This document shows positions 37,587 to 46,798 of a DNA stretch of 64,000 nucleotides, one piece after another. Position 1 is the stretch's first letter. Each line of letters opens with the position of its first letter. The notes below the pieces were generated by a model. That model searched no databases. It was not told the DNA's origin and saw nothing but the letters and a program-made list of their open reading frames with translations. Source of the stretch: Rheinheimera sp. EpRS3 (GTDB taxonomy: Bacteria; Pseudomonadota; Gammaproteobacteria; Enterobacterales; Alteromonadaceae). The position numbers were made by a program, and so were the translations under genes. The stretch is from the NCBI RefSeq assembly GCF_001513785.1, contig NZ_LNQS01000012.1, positions 1 through 64,000 of the forward strand. The letters are read 5' to 3'.

Positions 37587-37674
37587 CGGATCGCCTTAGC
37601 CGCTTTGTTAAAAAGCTGCCTTAGGATACACTTTCTGTTACCTATAAGCGGCCATCGCGGCCCGGTGAACAGAT

Positions 37675-38379
37675 TTGATGCATTTATTAATTATTGAAGA
37701 CAATGCCGATATTATCGCTAATTTGTACAGCTACCTGGAACCCTTGGGTTATAAGCTGGATGTAGCACGAAGTGGTAAGGCGGGTGTATTAGCTGCGACG
37801 ACATCTGCGCACGACGCTATAGTGCTGGATCTGTCGCTACCGGCTATGGATGGTATCGAAGTATGCCGTCAGTTACGCCAACAATATCAACTGACAACAC
37901 CAATCCTGATGCTAACTGCGCGCGACACCGAGCAAGACAAAGTAACAGGCTTTGCGGTTGGCGCTGATGACTACCTGGTAAAGCCATACTCTCTGGCTGA
38001 GCTGGACGCTCGGCTAAAAGCACTGGTGCGCCGGGCACGCAATGAGCATGTGTAATCGGTTCTGGTGTTCGGTGAGCTGCAACTTGATGCCGGTATTGGC
38101 CGTATTAGCCGCGCCGGGCAAACATTAGATCTGACACCCACCGGATACCGTATCCTCAGCGCGCTGATGCGTGTAGCGCCAAAACTGATAACACGTGAGG
38201 CATTAGAGCGTCAGGTGTGGGGTGATGAACCGCCCGATAGCGATGCGCTGCGTACCCACATTCATACGTTACGGCGGGTACTGGACAAACCATTTTCTTA
38301 CCCGGTGTTATTAACTCTGCCTGGCACCGGCTATCGTCTGATGCTTTGCAATGAAGAGCGTAATGAAGGGCCGCAATGA
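37675..38379 (+). pseudogene. OmpR/PhoB-family response regulator split by an in-frame TAA
   Basis: One continuous frame holds a complete receiver domain (D52 in VLDLSLPAMDG, K102 in LVKPYSL) at 37675-38052, a TAA stop at 38053-38055, and then a complete winged-helix DNA-binding domain (38056-38379, FGELQLDA ... THIHTLRRVL ... GTGYRL). The stop falls in the linker just after RARNEHV. Without it the protein would be about 234 residues, a normal length. A GTG at 38065 could restart the second half but has no good ribosome site. Either this is a nonsense mutation, a sequence error, or two separate domains are made. The kinase gene follows with an ATGA overlap and looks intact. Confidence 0.8.
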
Positions 38380-39419
38380 AACCCAGACTCTCGCTCAAAC
38401 ACCATCTCACTTTAACCTATATTCTGCTGGCCGTTGTGGTTGCCGGGGCTTTTAGCCTGGTTAGCTATATTTCGATAAAGATTATTGAAGATCAGATTGT
38501 CGATGCTCCGGGAGGGCTGGAAGAAACTGAACTGGTAATTTTACTCTCTTTGGCAGTGGGATTTGTTGTCAGTGTGATATTAGCTGCAGGGCTGGGTGTT
38601 TGGAGTGTGCGTCGTGTTATTGCACCGGTTGCGGCGCTGGCCGACGCGGTTAACCGCAATGCTGCGGCAACTGAGTTGCCATCACGTTTTGCCCAGGATG
38701 AAATAGGTGTACTGGCACGGGCTTTTGCCAAAAGGACCAACGAGTTGCAACAGTTTTTACAGCGCGAACAAATGTTTACTGCCGATGTTAGCCATGAGTT
38801 ACGTACACCGCTAACGGTAATATTAGGCGCGGCTGAGGTGTTGACGGTGCAATTGCCAGCGCAGTCGGCACAATACGCCAGCGCAGAGCGTATCCGGCGG
38901 GTGGCGGCTGAAACTGCAAAGCGCATCAGTGCTTTACTGCTGCTGGCCAGGGCTGAAGGCAGCGAAGCACCCGATACAGCGCTAAATGCTGTTATTGAGG
39001 CAGAGCTGGAACAGTGTCAGCCGCTGCTGTACGGAAAAACGGTGCAATGCAAACTGCAATGGCAGGCGCCGGTATTGGCCAAAGTACACCCTGAACTGGC
39101 TGCAATTGTTATCGGCAACCTGCTGCGCAATGCGTGTCGCCATACTGAGCAGGGTTATATTCTGGTTCAGCTTAGCGCCGGACAATTGATAGTAGAGGAT
39201 AGCGGTGTAGGCATTTCTGCTGCAGTTCACGCGCGGCTGTTTGAACGCTTTGTGCATGGTGACGATAACCCGGCGCATGAAGGCATGGGGCTGGGGTTAT
39301 CTATTGTTAAACGCGTGGTTGAACATATTGGTTGGGACATCCAACTTGAAGCTCCCGCCACAGGTGGTACCCGCTTTGTGCTGAATTTTCCGCCGCAGGC
39401 TACAACCTTACCCTCTTAA
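38376..39419 (+). CDS. sensor histidine kinase
   Basis: A 347-residue inner-membrane kinase. Two membrane segments (about 12-33 and 52-76) enclose only some 18 residues, so there is almost no periplasmic sensor domain. A HAMP region (about 77-125), HisKA with phospho-acceptor H140 (VSHELRTPLT) and an HATPase domain (N box NLLRNACRH, GMGLGLSIVKRV) follow. It is coupled to the broken regulator by an ATGA overlap. It probably senses a membrane state or works with a partner protein. Confidence 0.92.
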   Translation: MKPRLSLKHHLTLTYILLAVVVAGAFSLVSYISIKIIEDQIVDAPGGLEETELVILLSLAVGFVVSVILAAGLGVWSVRRVIAPVAALADAVNRNAAATELPSRFAQDEIGVLARAFAKRTNELQQFLQREQMFTADVSHELRTPLTVILGAAEVLTVQLPAQSAQYASAERIRRVAAETAKRISALLLLARAEGSEAPDTALNAVIEAELEQCQPLLYGKTVQCKLQWQAPVLAKVHPELAAIVIGNLLRNACRHTEQGYILVQLSAGQLIVEDSGVGISAAVHARLFERFVHGDDNPAHEGMGLGLSIVKRVVEHIGWDIQLEAPATGGTRFVLNFPPQATTLPS

Positions 39420-39484
39420 CGCAATCTTAACGCTGGCTGGTTTATGTTGTTGCTCTGGTTTATCAGCTTGTTAAGAGGAAACAC

Positions 39485-40213
39485 ATGAAACGCACTTTAC
39501 TTGCAATGGGTATCTTGTTGTCGTCAGGTATTGCCTACGCAGTTGAGGGCGCCGCCTGGGACTATAGCGGCGACACCGGACCTGAGCAATGGGTAAAACT
39601 TAGCCCGGAGTACAGTAGCTGCTCGGGTAGTCATCAATCACCAATCAACCTTAGCAGTTTCGTTGATGGTAAGCTGGAGCCGATTAAATTTAACTATACC
39701 AGTGGCAGTGCAAGCATTATTAATAACGGCCATACCGTACAGGTAAACATGTTACCGGGTAACACTATTACTGTTGATGGTAGCGAGTTTGAATTAAAGC
39801 AATTCCATTTTCATGTACCCAGTGAAAACCTGATTAATGGCGAATCTTTTCCGATGGAAGGCCATTTAGTCCATGCCGACAAAGCAGGGCATTTAGCCGT
39901 TGTTGCCGTTATGTTTACCCAAGGTGCCACTAACAATATGCTGGGCAAAGCCTGGGCACAGATGCCGCAACTGGGTGAAACTCTGCCAATGCCGGCAGAT
40001 ATTTCGGCGCTGGATATTTTGCCGGAGAATCATGCTTACTACCGTTTTGAGGGCTCATTGACCACACCTCCTTGCTCGGAAGGGGTGCGCTGGCTGGTAA
40101 TGAAACAACCGGTTTACGCCTCAGAAGAGCAGATCAGGCAATTTTTGCATGTAATGCATCATCACAATAATCGGCCGGTGCAGCCTGTTAATGACAGGGT
40201 AGTGTTGCAGTAA
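39485..40213 (+). CDS. periplasmic alpha-type carbonic anhydrase
   Basis: A 242-residue enzyme that interconverts CO2 and bicarbonate. The signal peptide (about 1-19, cut after AYA) is followed by WDYSG and SPINLS. The zinc ligands are H108 and H110 in FHFHVPSEN and H127 in GHLVHA, and TTPPCSEGVRW closes the active site. Two cysteines (near C40 and C196) probably form the usual disulfide. It starts 65 bases after the histidine kinase; co-transcription is possible. Confidence 0.95.
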   Translation: MKRTLLAMGILLSSGIAYAVEGAAWDYSGDTGPEQWVKLSPEYSSCSGSHQSPINLSSFVDGKLEPIKFNYTSGSASIINNGHTVQVNMLPGNTITVDGSEFELKQFHFHVPSENLINGESFPMEGHLVHADKAGHLAVVAVMFTQGATNNMLGKAWAQMPQLGETLPMPADISALDILPENHAYYRFEGSLTTPPCSEGVRWLVMKQPVYASEEQIRQFLHVMHHHNNRPVQPVNDRVVLQ

Positions 40214-40251
40214 CATGGTGGTAAAAACGCTGCCCAGCGTCTATTAAGCGT

Positions 40252-40278
40252 AAACGCCGACTAAGTGTCGGCGTTTTT
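40252..40278. terminator. intrinsic terminator between carbonic anhydrase and ABC exporter
   Basis: AAACGCCGAC (40252-40261) pairs with GTCGGCGTTT (40267-40276) and T-run follows to 40278. The stem can fold on both strands and serves the convergent genes. Confidence 0.85.
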
Positions 40279-40315
40279 CTAAATTGGGGTAGAATGGCTG
40301 ATTTAACGCTTTGCT

Positions 40316-42163
40316 TTATTCGACTCCAATAAAGCCACCGGTTTGATGCGCCCATAGCTGAGCATAAATACCGCCGCTGGCAATCAGCTCGCTGTGGCTG
40401 CCTTGCTCGACGATATTGCCCTGATCCAGCACAATAAGCCGGTCCATCTGCGCGATGGTAGATAAACGGTGAGCTATAGCAATAACGGTTTTACCATCCA
40501 TCAGCGTATTTAAACTGGCCTGAATCGCGGCTTCTACTTCTGAATCCAGTGCAGAGGTCGCTTCATCCAGAATTAAAATTGGCGCGTTTTTCAACAGTAC
40601 ACGAGCGATAGCGATACGTTGGCGCTGACCGCCTGATAATTTAACGCCACGCTCACCCACCTGGGCATCAAAACCACTGTTGCCTTTAGGATCGGTTAGA
40701 TCACGGATAAAATCACTGGCTTCAGCTTGCTCTGCTGCTAACTGTAATTCAGCTTCGCTGGCATCTGGTTTGCCATAAGCAATATTTTCACGTACTGAGC
40801 GGTGCAGCAGGGAAGTGTCCTGCGTTACCATGGCAATATGCTGACGCAGGCTTTCCTGGCTTACCTGACTGATGTCCTGGCCGTCGATGAGGATCTTACC
40901 GCTCTCGATATCATAAAAACGCAGCAACAGGTTTACCAGCGTGGATTTACCAGCGCCGGAGCGGCCAACTAAACCGACCTTTTCGCCCGGTTTTATGCTC
41001 AGGTTCAGTTGTTGTAGTATCGCGGTTTTACCGTCTTCGGTTGGGGTTTTACCGTAATTAAAACTAACCTGCTGAAATTCAATCTGGCCCTGTGGCACCG
41101 TTAGCTTAGCGGCATTTTCGGCATCTTTTACTTCAATCGGTCGCGATAAGGTGGCGATACCATCGGCAACAGTACCGATATTTTCAAACAGGGCGCTAAC
41201 TTCCCACATAATCCACTGTGCCATACCGTTTAAACGCAGCGCCAGGCTGATCGCTATGGCAATAGCGCCCACCGTAATAGCACTGCCAGCCCATAAATAC
41301 AGCGACAATGCCGCCACACTAAATACCAACAGGTAGTTAAGGGTTTGTACCGACACACTTAACCCGGTGGCAAGGCGCATTTGCTGGTAAACCGGCTGCA
41401 GAAAGACATCCATGCTGTTTTTGGCATAGCCTTCTTCGCGGTTAGTATGAGAAAACAACTTAATGGTGGCAATATTGGTGTAGCTGTCAACAATACGGCC
41501 GGTCATTTCTGAGCGGGCATCCGCCTGAGCAGTGGACACGCGCTTTAAGCGTGGAACAAAATAAAACTGCAGTGCGATGTAAAACACCAGCCAAATCAGC
41601 ATTGGGGCTATTAAACGTATATCGGCATCAGCAACAAAAAACAGCATCGCGCTGAAGTAGACCAGCACATACACCATCACATCCAGCAGCTTCATTACCG
41701 TTTCCCGCACCGACAGCGCCGTTTGCATAACCTTGGTTGCAATACGGCCGGCAAAGTCATTCTGATAAAAACTGACACTCTGGCGCAATAAATAACGGTG
41801 GGCCAGCCAGCGGATCGACATCGGGTAATTACCCAATAAAGTTTGATGCACTATCGCCGAGTGAATAAAAGTCATTAACGGCAGCAACACCAGGGTTACC
41901 AGCGCCATCCAAATCAGCGTAGCGCGCTCGTCAGTAAAAAAGTTTTCCGGATCATTAGCTACCAGCCAGTCAACTAACTGGCCCATAAAGCTAAACAGCG
42001 ACACTTCCAGCACGGCTAAAATGGCTGAAGATAAAGACATAAATAACAACGATGTTTCCATGCCCTTGGTATAGTGACGACAAAAAGCCAGTAAGCCACG
42101 TGGCGGTTGGCCTGGCTCAGCTGCTGGAAAGGGTTTGGTAAGGCGTTCAAAAAAGCGTAGCAT
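40316..42163 (-). CDS. ABC exporter, fused permease and ATPase
   Basis: A 615-residue type IV ABC exporter half. The membrane domain (about 35-340) has six segments. The ATPase domain carries Walker A GRSGAGKST (K406), the signature LSGGQRQRIAIARVLL and Walker B LILDEATSALD. It resembles the MsbA/multidrug group and works as a dimer. The substrate is unknown. Monocistronic, on the minus strand. Confidence 0.92.
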   Translation of the reverse strand: MLRFFERLTKPFPAAEPGQPPRGLLAFCRHYTKGMETSLLFMSLSSAILAVLEVSLFSFMGQLVDWLVANDPENFFTDERATLIWMALVTLVLLPLMTFIHSAIVHQTLLGNYPMSIRWLAHRYLLRQSVSFYQNDFAGRIATKVMQTALSVRETVMKLLDVMVYVLVYFSAMLFFVADADIRLIAPMLIWLVFYIALQFYFVPRLKRVSTAQADARSEMTGRIVDSYTNIATIKLFSHTNREEGYAKNSMDVFLQPVYQQMRLATGLSVSVQTLNYLLVFSVAALSLYLWAGSAITVGAIAIAISLALRLNGMAQWIMWEVSALFENIGTVADGIATLSRPIEVKDAENAAKLTVPQGQIEFQQVSFNYGKTPTEDGKTAILQQLNLSIKPGEKVGLVGRSGAGKSTLVNLLLRFYDIESGKILIDGQDISQVSQESLRQHIAMVTQDTSLLHRSVRENIAYGKPDASEAELQLAAEQAEASDFIRDLTDPKGNSGFDAQVGERGVKLSGGQRQRIAIARVLLKNAPILILDEATSALDSEVEAAIQASLNTLMDGKTVIAIAHRLSTIAQMDRLIVLDQGNIVEQGSHSELIASGGIYAQLWAHQTGGFIGVE

Positions 42164-42329
42164 GAAGAATAACCGGTAGTAAAAACAGCGGCTATTGTAA
42201 CCTGTTTAATAAAAATTGCATGGCTGCTGCGGCAATTCACCGGTTTTTAACGGTGTTAGTCGTAGACACATTTCGCCGTATTGTTTTGTGATGTTATCAC
42301 AACTTATCTGCTTATTTGACAGCGAACGC

Positions 42330-42338
42330 TGCTATAAT
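42330..42338 (+). promoter_or_regulatory. extended -10 promoter for ribA
   Basis: TGCTATAAT (42330-42338) is an exact extended -10. No good -35 lies 17 bases before. Transcription would begin near 42345, giving a leader of about 110 bases before ribA. The leader shows no FMN riboswitch core. Confidence 0.55.
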
Positions 42339-42390
42339 ACCGGCTTTGGGTCTCCTTGAATTAACGGCACTATGGCCCAATTAAGGCCCA

Positions 42391-42450
42391 ATGAAAGCTT
42401 GCGCTTTAGCCAATAAAGCTTGTGCTGTATTAAGTGCGGCCGTTATCTGA
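42391..42450 (+). CDS. possible 19-residue leader peptide of ribA
   Basis: ATG 42391 opens a 19-codon frame (MKACALANKACAVLSAAVI) rich in Ala with two Cys. Its TGA is 6 bases before the ribA ATG, and the only ribosome-site-like sequence of ribA (GAGAAG) overlaps that stop. This is the layout of translational coupling. The frame's own ribosome site is weak, so it may be chance. Confidence 0.3.
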   Translation: MKACALANKACAVLSAAVI

Positions 42451-42456
42451 GAAGTC

Positions 42457-43041
42457 ATGATGAAACTAAAACTTGTAACCTCAACACTGTTACCCACCCC
42501 TTTTGCTGAATTCCGCCTGCATGGTTTTGAAGCACCTAACGGTAAAGAGCATGTCGCATTAACGCTGGGCGATGTCACAACAGACGAGCCTGTACTGGCG
42601 CGGGTGCATTCAGAGTGTTTAACCGGTGATGCCTTGTTTAGCCTGCGCTGCGATTGTGGCCCACAGTTAGAAGCGGCGATGCGTAAAATTGCTGATTTAG
42701 GCCGCGGTTGCATTTTGTATTTACGCCAGGAAGGCAGGGGAATTGGCCTGATTAATAAAATTCGCGCTTATGCTGAGCAGGACAAAGGCCTGGATACGGT
42801 AGAAGCGAATGAAATTCTGGGTTTCTTACCCGATATGCGTGAATACGATATAGCAGCACAAATGTTTGAACAACTGGGTATTCAGCAAATACGCCTGCTT
42901 ACCAATAATCCGCGTAAGCTTAAAGCGTTAACCGATGCCGGTGTTAACGTATTAGAAAGAGTACAGCACCGGGTGAAAACCTCGGCGCACAGCCACCGTT
43001 ATCTGGCCACCAAAGCCAGTAAGTTGGGGCATTTGCCTTAA
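42457..43041 (+). CDS. ribA: GTP cyclohydrolase II
   Basis: First step of riboflavin synthesis from GTP. The 194-residue protein has the zinc-site cysteines in [18 protein letters not shown], the [11 protein letters not shown] motif near 88 and LLTNNP near 149. It is stand-alone, not fused to RibB. Two adjacent ATG codons (42457, 42460) are possible starts. Confidence 0.96.
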   Translation: MMKLKLVTSTLLPTPFAEFRLHGFEAPNGKEHVALTLGDVTTDEPVLARVHSECLTGDALFSLRCDCGPQLEAAMRKIADLGRGCILYLRQEGRGIGLINKIRAYAEQDKGLDTVEANEILGFLPDMREYDIAAQMFEQLGIQQIRLLTNNPRKLKALTDAGVNVLERVQHRVKTSAHSHRYLATKASKLGHLP

Positions 43042-43073
43042 CCCGCAGTGCCATTGCAGCAAAATACGGATTT

Positions 43074-43106
43074 AACGGCGGTTGTGGTATTATAGCCGCC
43101 GTTTTT
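43074..43106 (+). terminator. intrinsic terminator after ribA
   Basis: AACGGCGG (43074-43081) pairs with CCGCCGTT (43096-43103) and T-run reaches 43106. Confidence 0.75.
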
Positions 43107-43134
43107 CATCAGACTTTTGCTACAGGATATTATC

Positions 43135-43602
43135 TTGACCAACAACGACGTACTGCGCAGCCTGCGTTACACGCTAAATGCACCTAACCACGGCATGATT
43201 GCCATTTTTGCTTTAACCAATGTCACGGTGACGAAAGAGCAGGTGATGGCCTGGCTGGAATCTGACGAAAGTGAAGATTTTGCCTTAATTAGCGATGTGT
43301 TGCTGGCCGGGTTTCTTAATGGCGTAATTATCCAGCGTCGCGGTGCCAAAGACGGTGTTATTCCAGAGCCGGAAACTAAGCTCAATTACAATATTATTTT
43401 GCGTAAACTCAAAATTGCCTTTGATTTAAAAGACGATGACATTCTGGCTCTATTAGAAGGTGCAGAGTTCCGTTTAAGCAAGCATGAACTCAGTGCATTT
43501 TTCCGCCGGCCGGATCATAAACATTACCGTGCCTGCCAGGAGCAGGTTCTGCGTTATTTCTTACGCGGCTTGCAGCAGAAAATACGTCCGGCAGTCAGTT
43601 AG
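43135..43602 (+). CDS. yehS: DUF1456 (YehS) family protein
   Basis: About 155 residues from TTG 43135 (TTG ACC AAC AAC), with AGGA 9 bases upstream; family comparison with E. coli YehS supports this start over the frame beginning at 43117. The protein has two similar halves of about 65 residues, each with an LRxLRY/LRKLKIAF segment, and ends in the conserved FFRRPDHKHYRACQEQVLRYFLRGL. Function unknown; perhaps nucleic-acid related, but that is only suggested by family size and charge. Confidence 0.87.
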   Translation: MTNNDVLRSLRYTLNAPNHGMIAIFALTNVTVTKEQVMAWLESDESEDFALISDVLLAGFLNGVIIQRRGAKDGVIPEPETKLNYNIILRKLKIAFDLKDDDILALLEGAEFRLSKHELSAFFRRPDHKHYRACQEQVLRYFLRGLQQKIRPAVS

Positions 43603-43682
43603 TTTTTACCGCGCAATTGCAGTTAAATCTGCTATCAAGTTAATGTTATACTGCAGGCACTTATTGCCGAGTGTCTGCAGTT

Positions 43683-46600
43683 ATGATCCCAAAGCTTAAT
43701 CCCGAACTCGCGCTGGATGCCAGCATTGCTGCTTTTAGCAAAGCCTTAGTTGCCGCTGGCTTTAACGGCGATATCGAAACCAGTTATGGCAGCCGTTTAG
43801 CGGTTGCTACTGATAACAGCGTGTATCAGGCGCTACCTCAGGCCGTGTTGCTACCCAAAAGCACCGACGATCTGGTTATTCTTACGTCATTAGCGCAAAC
43901 GTCCAGTTTCTCGCATATTAAATTCAGCCCGCGCGGCGGTGGTACCGGCACTAACGGCCAGGCACTTACTGAACACGTGGTGGTAGATTTATCGCGCCAT
44001 ATGCGCAACATTCTGGAAATTAACCTCGAACAGCGCTGGGTGCGGGTGCAGGCCGGGGTAATTAAAGATCAGCTGAATGCGTTTTTAAAACCTTACGGCT
44101 TTTTCTTTGCGCCGGATTTATCCACCTCAAATCGCGCCACTATCGGCGGAATGGTAAATACCGATGCCTCGGGGCAAGGCTCATTAGTTTACGGTAAAAC
44201 CAGTGACCATGTGTTAGCGTTAAAAACAGTGCTGATAGATGGCAATATATTAAATACCCATAAAATGGCGACTTTTGAAGCTGAGCACCGCGCCCAGATG
44301 CCAAACAGCATTGGCCGTATTTACCAGCAGGTGCTCGATAGCTGTCGCAATTTCCGGCCACAAATTTTAGAAAAATTTCCACGTTTAAACCGTTTTTTAA
44401 CCGGTTACGATTTAGAGCATGTGTTTAATGACGATTTAACCGAGTTTGATTTATCACGCATTATTACCGGCTCTGAAGGCTCACTTGGTTTTGTAACAGA
44501 GGCCAAACTGAATATTACGCCGATTGCCAAATACAAATGTCTGGTTAATGTTAAATACGACAGTTTTGAAAGTGCGCTGCGTAACGCCCCGTTTCTGGTG
44601 GCGGCTGAAGCGACATCAGTTGAAACCGTTGACAGCAAAGTGCTGAATTTAGCCCGCGCCGATATTATCTGGCATCAGGTAAAAGACTTAATCACCGACG
44701 TGCCCGCCATTGAAATGCAGGGCCTGAACATGGTGGAGTATAACAGCGAACAGCAAAGCGAAATTGAACAGAAAATTGCCACACTAACGGCACGGCTGGA
44801 CGGCGCAATAGCAGATAAAGCCGATGGCATTATTGGCTACCAGCTTACCTATGATAATGCCGCTATTGGCAATATTTACGCCATGCGCAAAAAGGCAGTA
44901 GGGCTGCTGGGTAATGCTAAAGGCCGGCAAAAGCCCATTCCTTTTACCGAAGACACTGCCGTGCCACCGGAGAATCTGGCCGATTTTATTATGGAGTTTC
45001 GCGCACTGCTCGACAGCCACGGCCTGCAATATGGCATGTTTGGCCATGTTGATGCCGGTGTATTGCATGTGCGCCCGGCGCTGGATTTATGCGACTCGCA
45101 GCAGGAGCAATTGCTGCGCACTATTTCCGATCAGGTGGTGGCATTAACGGCCAAATACGGCGGCCTGATGTGGGGCGAGCATGGTAAAGGCTATCGCAGT
45201 GAATACGGCCCGGCATTTTTTGGTGATGAGCTGTTTAACGAGCTGCGCAAGATTAAAGCAGCTTTTGATCCACGCAACAGAGTAAACCCCGGTAAAATTT
45301 GTACGCCGTTTAACAGTGCTGACAGCTTAGTGTCGGTAGATGGTGTAAAGCGGGCTTACTTTGACCGGCAAATTCCGGTAGCAGTGAAAGACAGCTTCGA
45401 CAGCAGCTTAAACTGCAATGGTAATGGCCTGTGTTTTAATTACGAAGAAAACTCGCCGATGTGTCCGTCGAGCAAAGTCACCAAAGACAGGCGCCACAGC
45501 CCTAAAGGCCGGGCCGGATTAATGCGTGAATGGTTACGCCTAACCGAATTGCAAGGCCTGGATGTACTGACGCAAGAGCAGCAGTTGCTAGATAAATCAG
45601 CCGGTATCAATGGTTTATGGCAGCGTATAAAAAATACGCTGGCAAAGCGTCAGGGCGAAGAAGATTTCTCGCATGAAGTGATGGACGCTATGGAAGGTTG
45701 TCTGGCCTGCAAAGCCTGTGCCGGCCAGTGTCCGATAAAAGTCGATGTGCCGTCGTTTCGCGCGCGGTTTTTACAGCTGTACCACAGCCGTTATTTACGC
45801 CCGGCGAAAGATTATATCGTTGGTAATATTGAGCGCACAGCACCGTTATTAGCCAAGGCGCCCAAGCTGGTTAACTTTGTGCTAAAGCGCAGCATTACCG
45901 CCACGCTGCTTGAAAAGACAGTAGGTTATGTTGATACACCGCTATTATCGGTGCCAACGTTGGCGCAGCAGATTGGTGAGCAGTATCGTTTCGATTTAGT
46001 TAGTTTGCAGCAGCTGCCAACAGAGCTAAAAGCGCGCACGGTATTGCTGGTGCAAGACCCTTTTACCAGCTTTTATGAAGCAGAGCTGGTAGCTGATGCG
46101 TTAAATTTACTGCAAAAGCTTGGTTTTAACCCGGTGTTGCTGCCATTTTTACCCAATGGTAAGCCGCAGCATGTAAAAGGCTTTTTACGCGATTTTGCCA
46201 AAACTGCGGCCACAGCAGCACAGTTTTTAAATCAGTTGCAACAGCTTGGCTTACCGATGCTGGGGCTGGATGCGTCATTAGTACTGGTATACCGCGATGA
46301 GTACAACAAAGCACTGGCCGATAAGCGCGGTGATTTTAACGTGCAATTACTGCATGAATGGCTGGTACAACAAAGCTTACCAAAAGTAAGTAAAACCGCT
46401 GAGTTTGCTTTACTGGCGCATTGCACGGAAAAAACTGCCTTACCGGCCACTGAAAAAGCCTGGCAGCAAATATTTAGCAGCACAGGGCTAAGCTTAAAAC
46501 CGGTGAGCGTGGGTTGCTGCGGCATGGCAGGTACTTACGGCCATGAAGCGCAAAATCTGAATAACAGCAAAGCACTGTTTGATATGAGCTGGCGTGCACC

Positions 46601-46721
46601 GGTTGAGCAATTTGGTACAGAGCAGATATTGGTTACCGGTTTTTCCTGTCGCAGCCAGGTAAAACGGCTGGTAGGGGATAAGCCAAAACACCCGCTGCAG
46701 GCCTTGCTGGCAGCGATGTAG
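43683..46721 (+). CDS. ydiJ: FAD/4Fe-4S D-2-hydroxyacid dehydrogenase (YdiJ family)
   Basis: About 1012 residues from ATG 43683 (MIPKLNP, as in E. coli YdiJ); GTG 43671 is also open. An FAD_binding_4 domain (SPRGGGTGTNGQAL, NTDASGQGSLVYGK), an FAD-oxidase C domain (GMFGHVDAGVLHVRP, GEHGKG) and a 4Fe-4S ferredoxin region (CLACKACAGQCPIKVD near 677, with a first cluster of Cys near 577-600) come before two CCG-type motifs (SVGCCGMAGTYGHEA). The E. coli relative is reported as a D-2-hydroxyglutarate dehydrogenase. Membrane-bound electron transfer to quinone is inferred. Confidence 0.93.
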   Translation: MIPKLNPELALDASIAAFSKALVAAGFNGDIETSYGSRLAVATDNSVYQALPQAVLLPKSTDDLVILTSLAQTSSFSHIKFSPRGGGTGTNGQALTEHVVVDLSRHMRNILEINLEQRWVRVQAGVIKDQLNAFLKPYGFFFAPDLSTSNRATIGGMVNTDASGQGSLVYGKTSDHVLALKTVLIDGNILNTHKMATFEAEHRAQMPNSIGRIYQQVLDSCRNFRPQILEKFPRLNRFLTGYDLEHVFNDDLTEFDLSRIITGSEGSLGFVTEAKLNITPIAKYKCLVNVKYDSFESALRNAPFLVAAEATSVETVDSKVLNLARADIIWHQVKDLITDVPAIEMQGLNMVEYNSEQQSEIEQKIATLTARLDGAIADKADGIIGYQLTYDNAAIGNIYAMRKKAVGLLGNAKGRQKPIPFTEDTAVPPENLADFIMEFRALLDSHGLQYGMFGHVDAGVLHVRPALDLCDSQQEQLLRTISDQVVALTAKYGGLMWGEHGKGYRSEYGPAFFGDELFNELRKIKAAFDPRNRVNPGKICTPFNSADSLVSVDGVKRAYFDRQIPVAVKDSFDSSLNCNGNGLCFNYEENSPMCPSSKVTKDRRHSPKGRAGLMREWLRLTELQGLDVLTQEQQLLDKSAGINGLWQRIKNTLAKRQGEEDFSHEVMDAMEGCLACKACAGQCPIKVDVPSFRARFLQLYHSRYLRPAKDYIVGNIERTAPLLAKAPKLVNFVLKRSITATLLEKTVGYVDTPLLSVPTLAQQIGEQYRFDLVSLQQLPTELKARTVLLVQDPFTSFYEAELVADALNLLQKLGFNPVLLPFLPNGKPQHVKGFLRDFAKTAATAAQFLNQLQQLGLPMLGLDASLVLVYRDEYNKALADKRGDFNVQLLHEWLVQQSLPKVSKTAEFALLAHCTEKTALPATEKAWQQIFSSTGLSLKPVSVGCCGMAGTYGHEAQNLNNSKALFDMSWRAPVEQFGTEQILVTGFSCRSQVKRLVGDKPKHPLQALLAAM

Positions 46722-46734
46722 CCTTGATAGCCAT

Positions 46735-46765
46735 AAAAAAATCCGCCGGTCAGGGCGGATTTTTT
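46735..46765. terminator. bidirectional intrinsic terminator between ydiJ and a TonB receptor
   Basis: ATCCGCC (46741-46747) pairs with GGCGGAT (46754-46760), A-run before and T-run after, serving both convergent genes. Confidence 0.88.
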
Positions 46766-46798
46766 GTGTTAACAGCTATTTGGTTTAACCACAAAGGA

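Noticed and set aside
42340-42456. FMN riboswitch before ribA
   Set aside because: None of the conserved FMN aptamer sequence is present.
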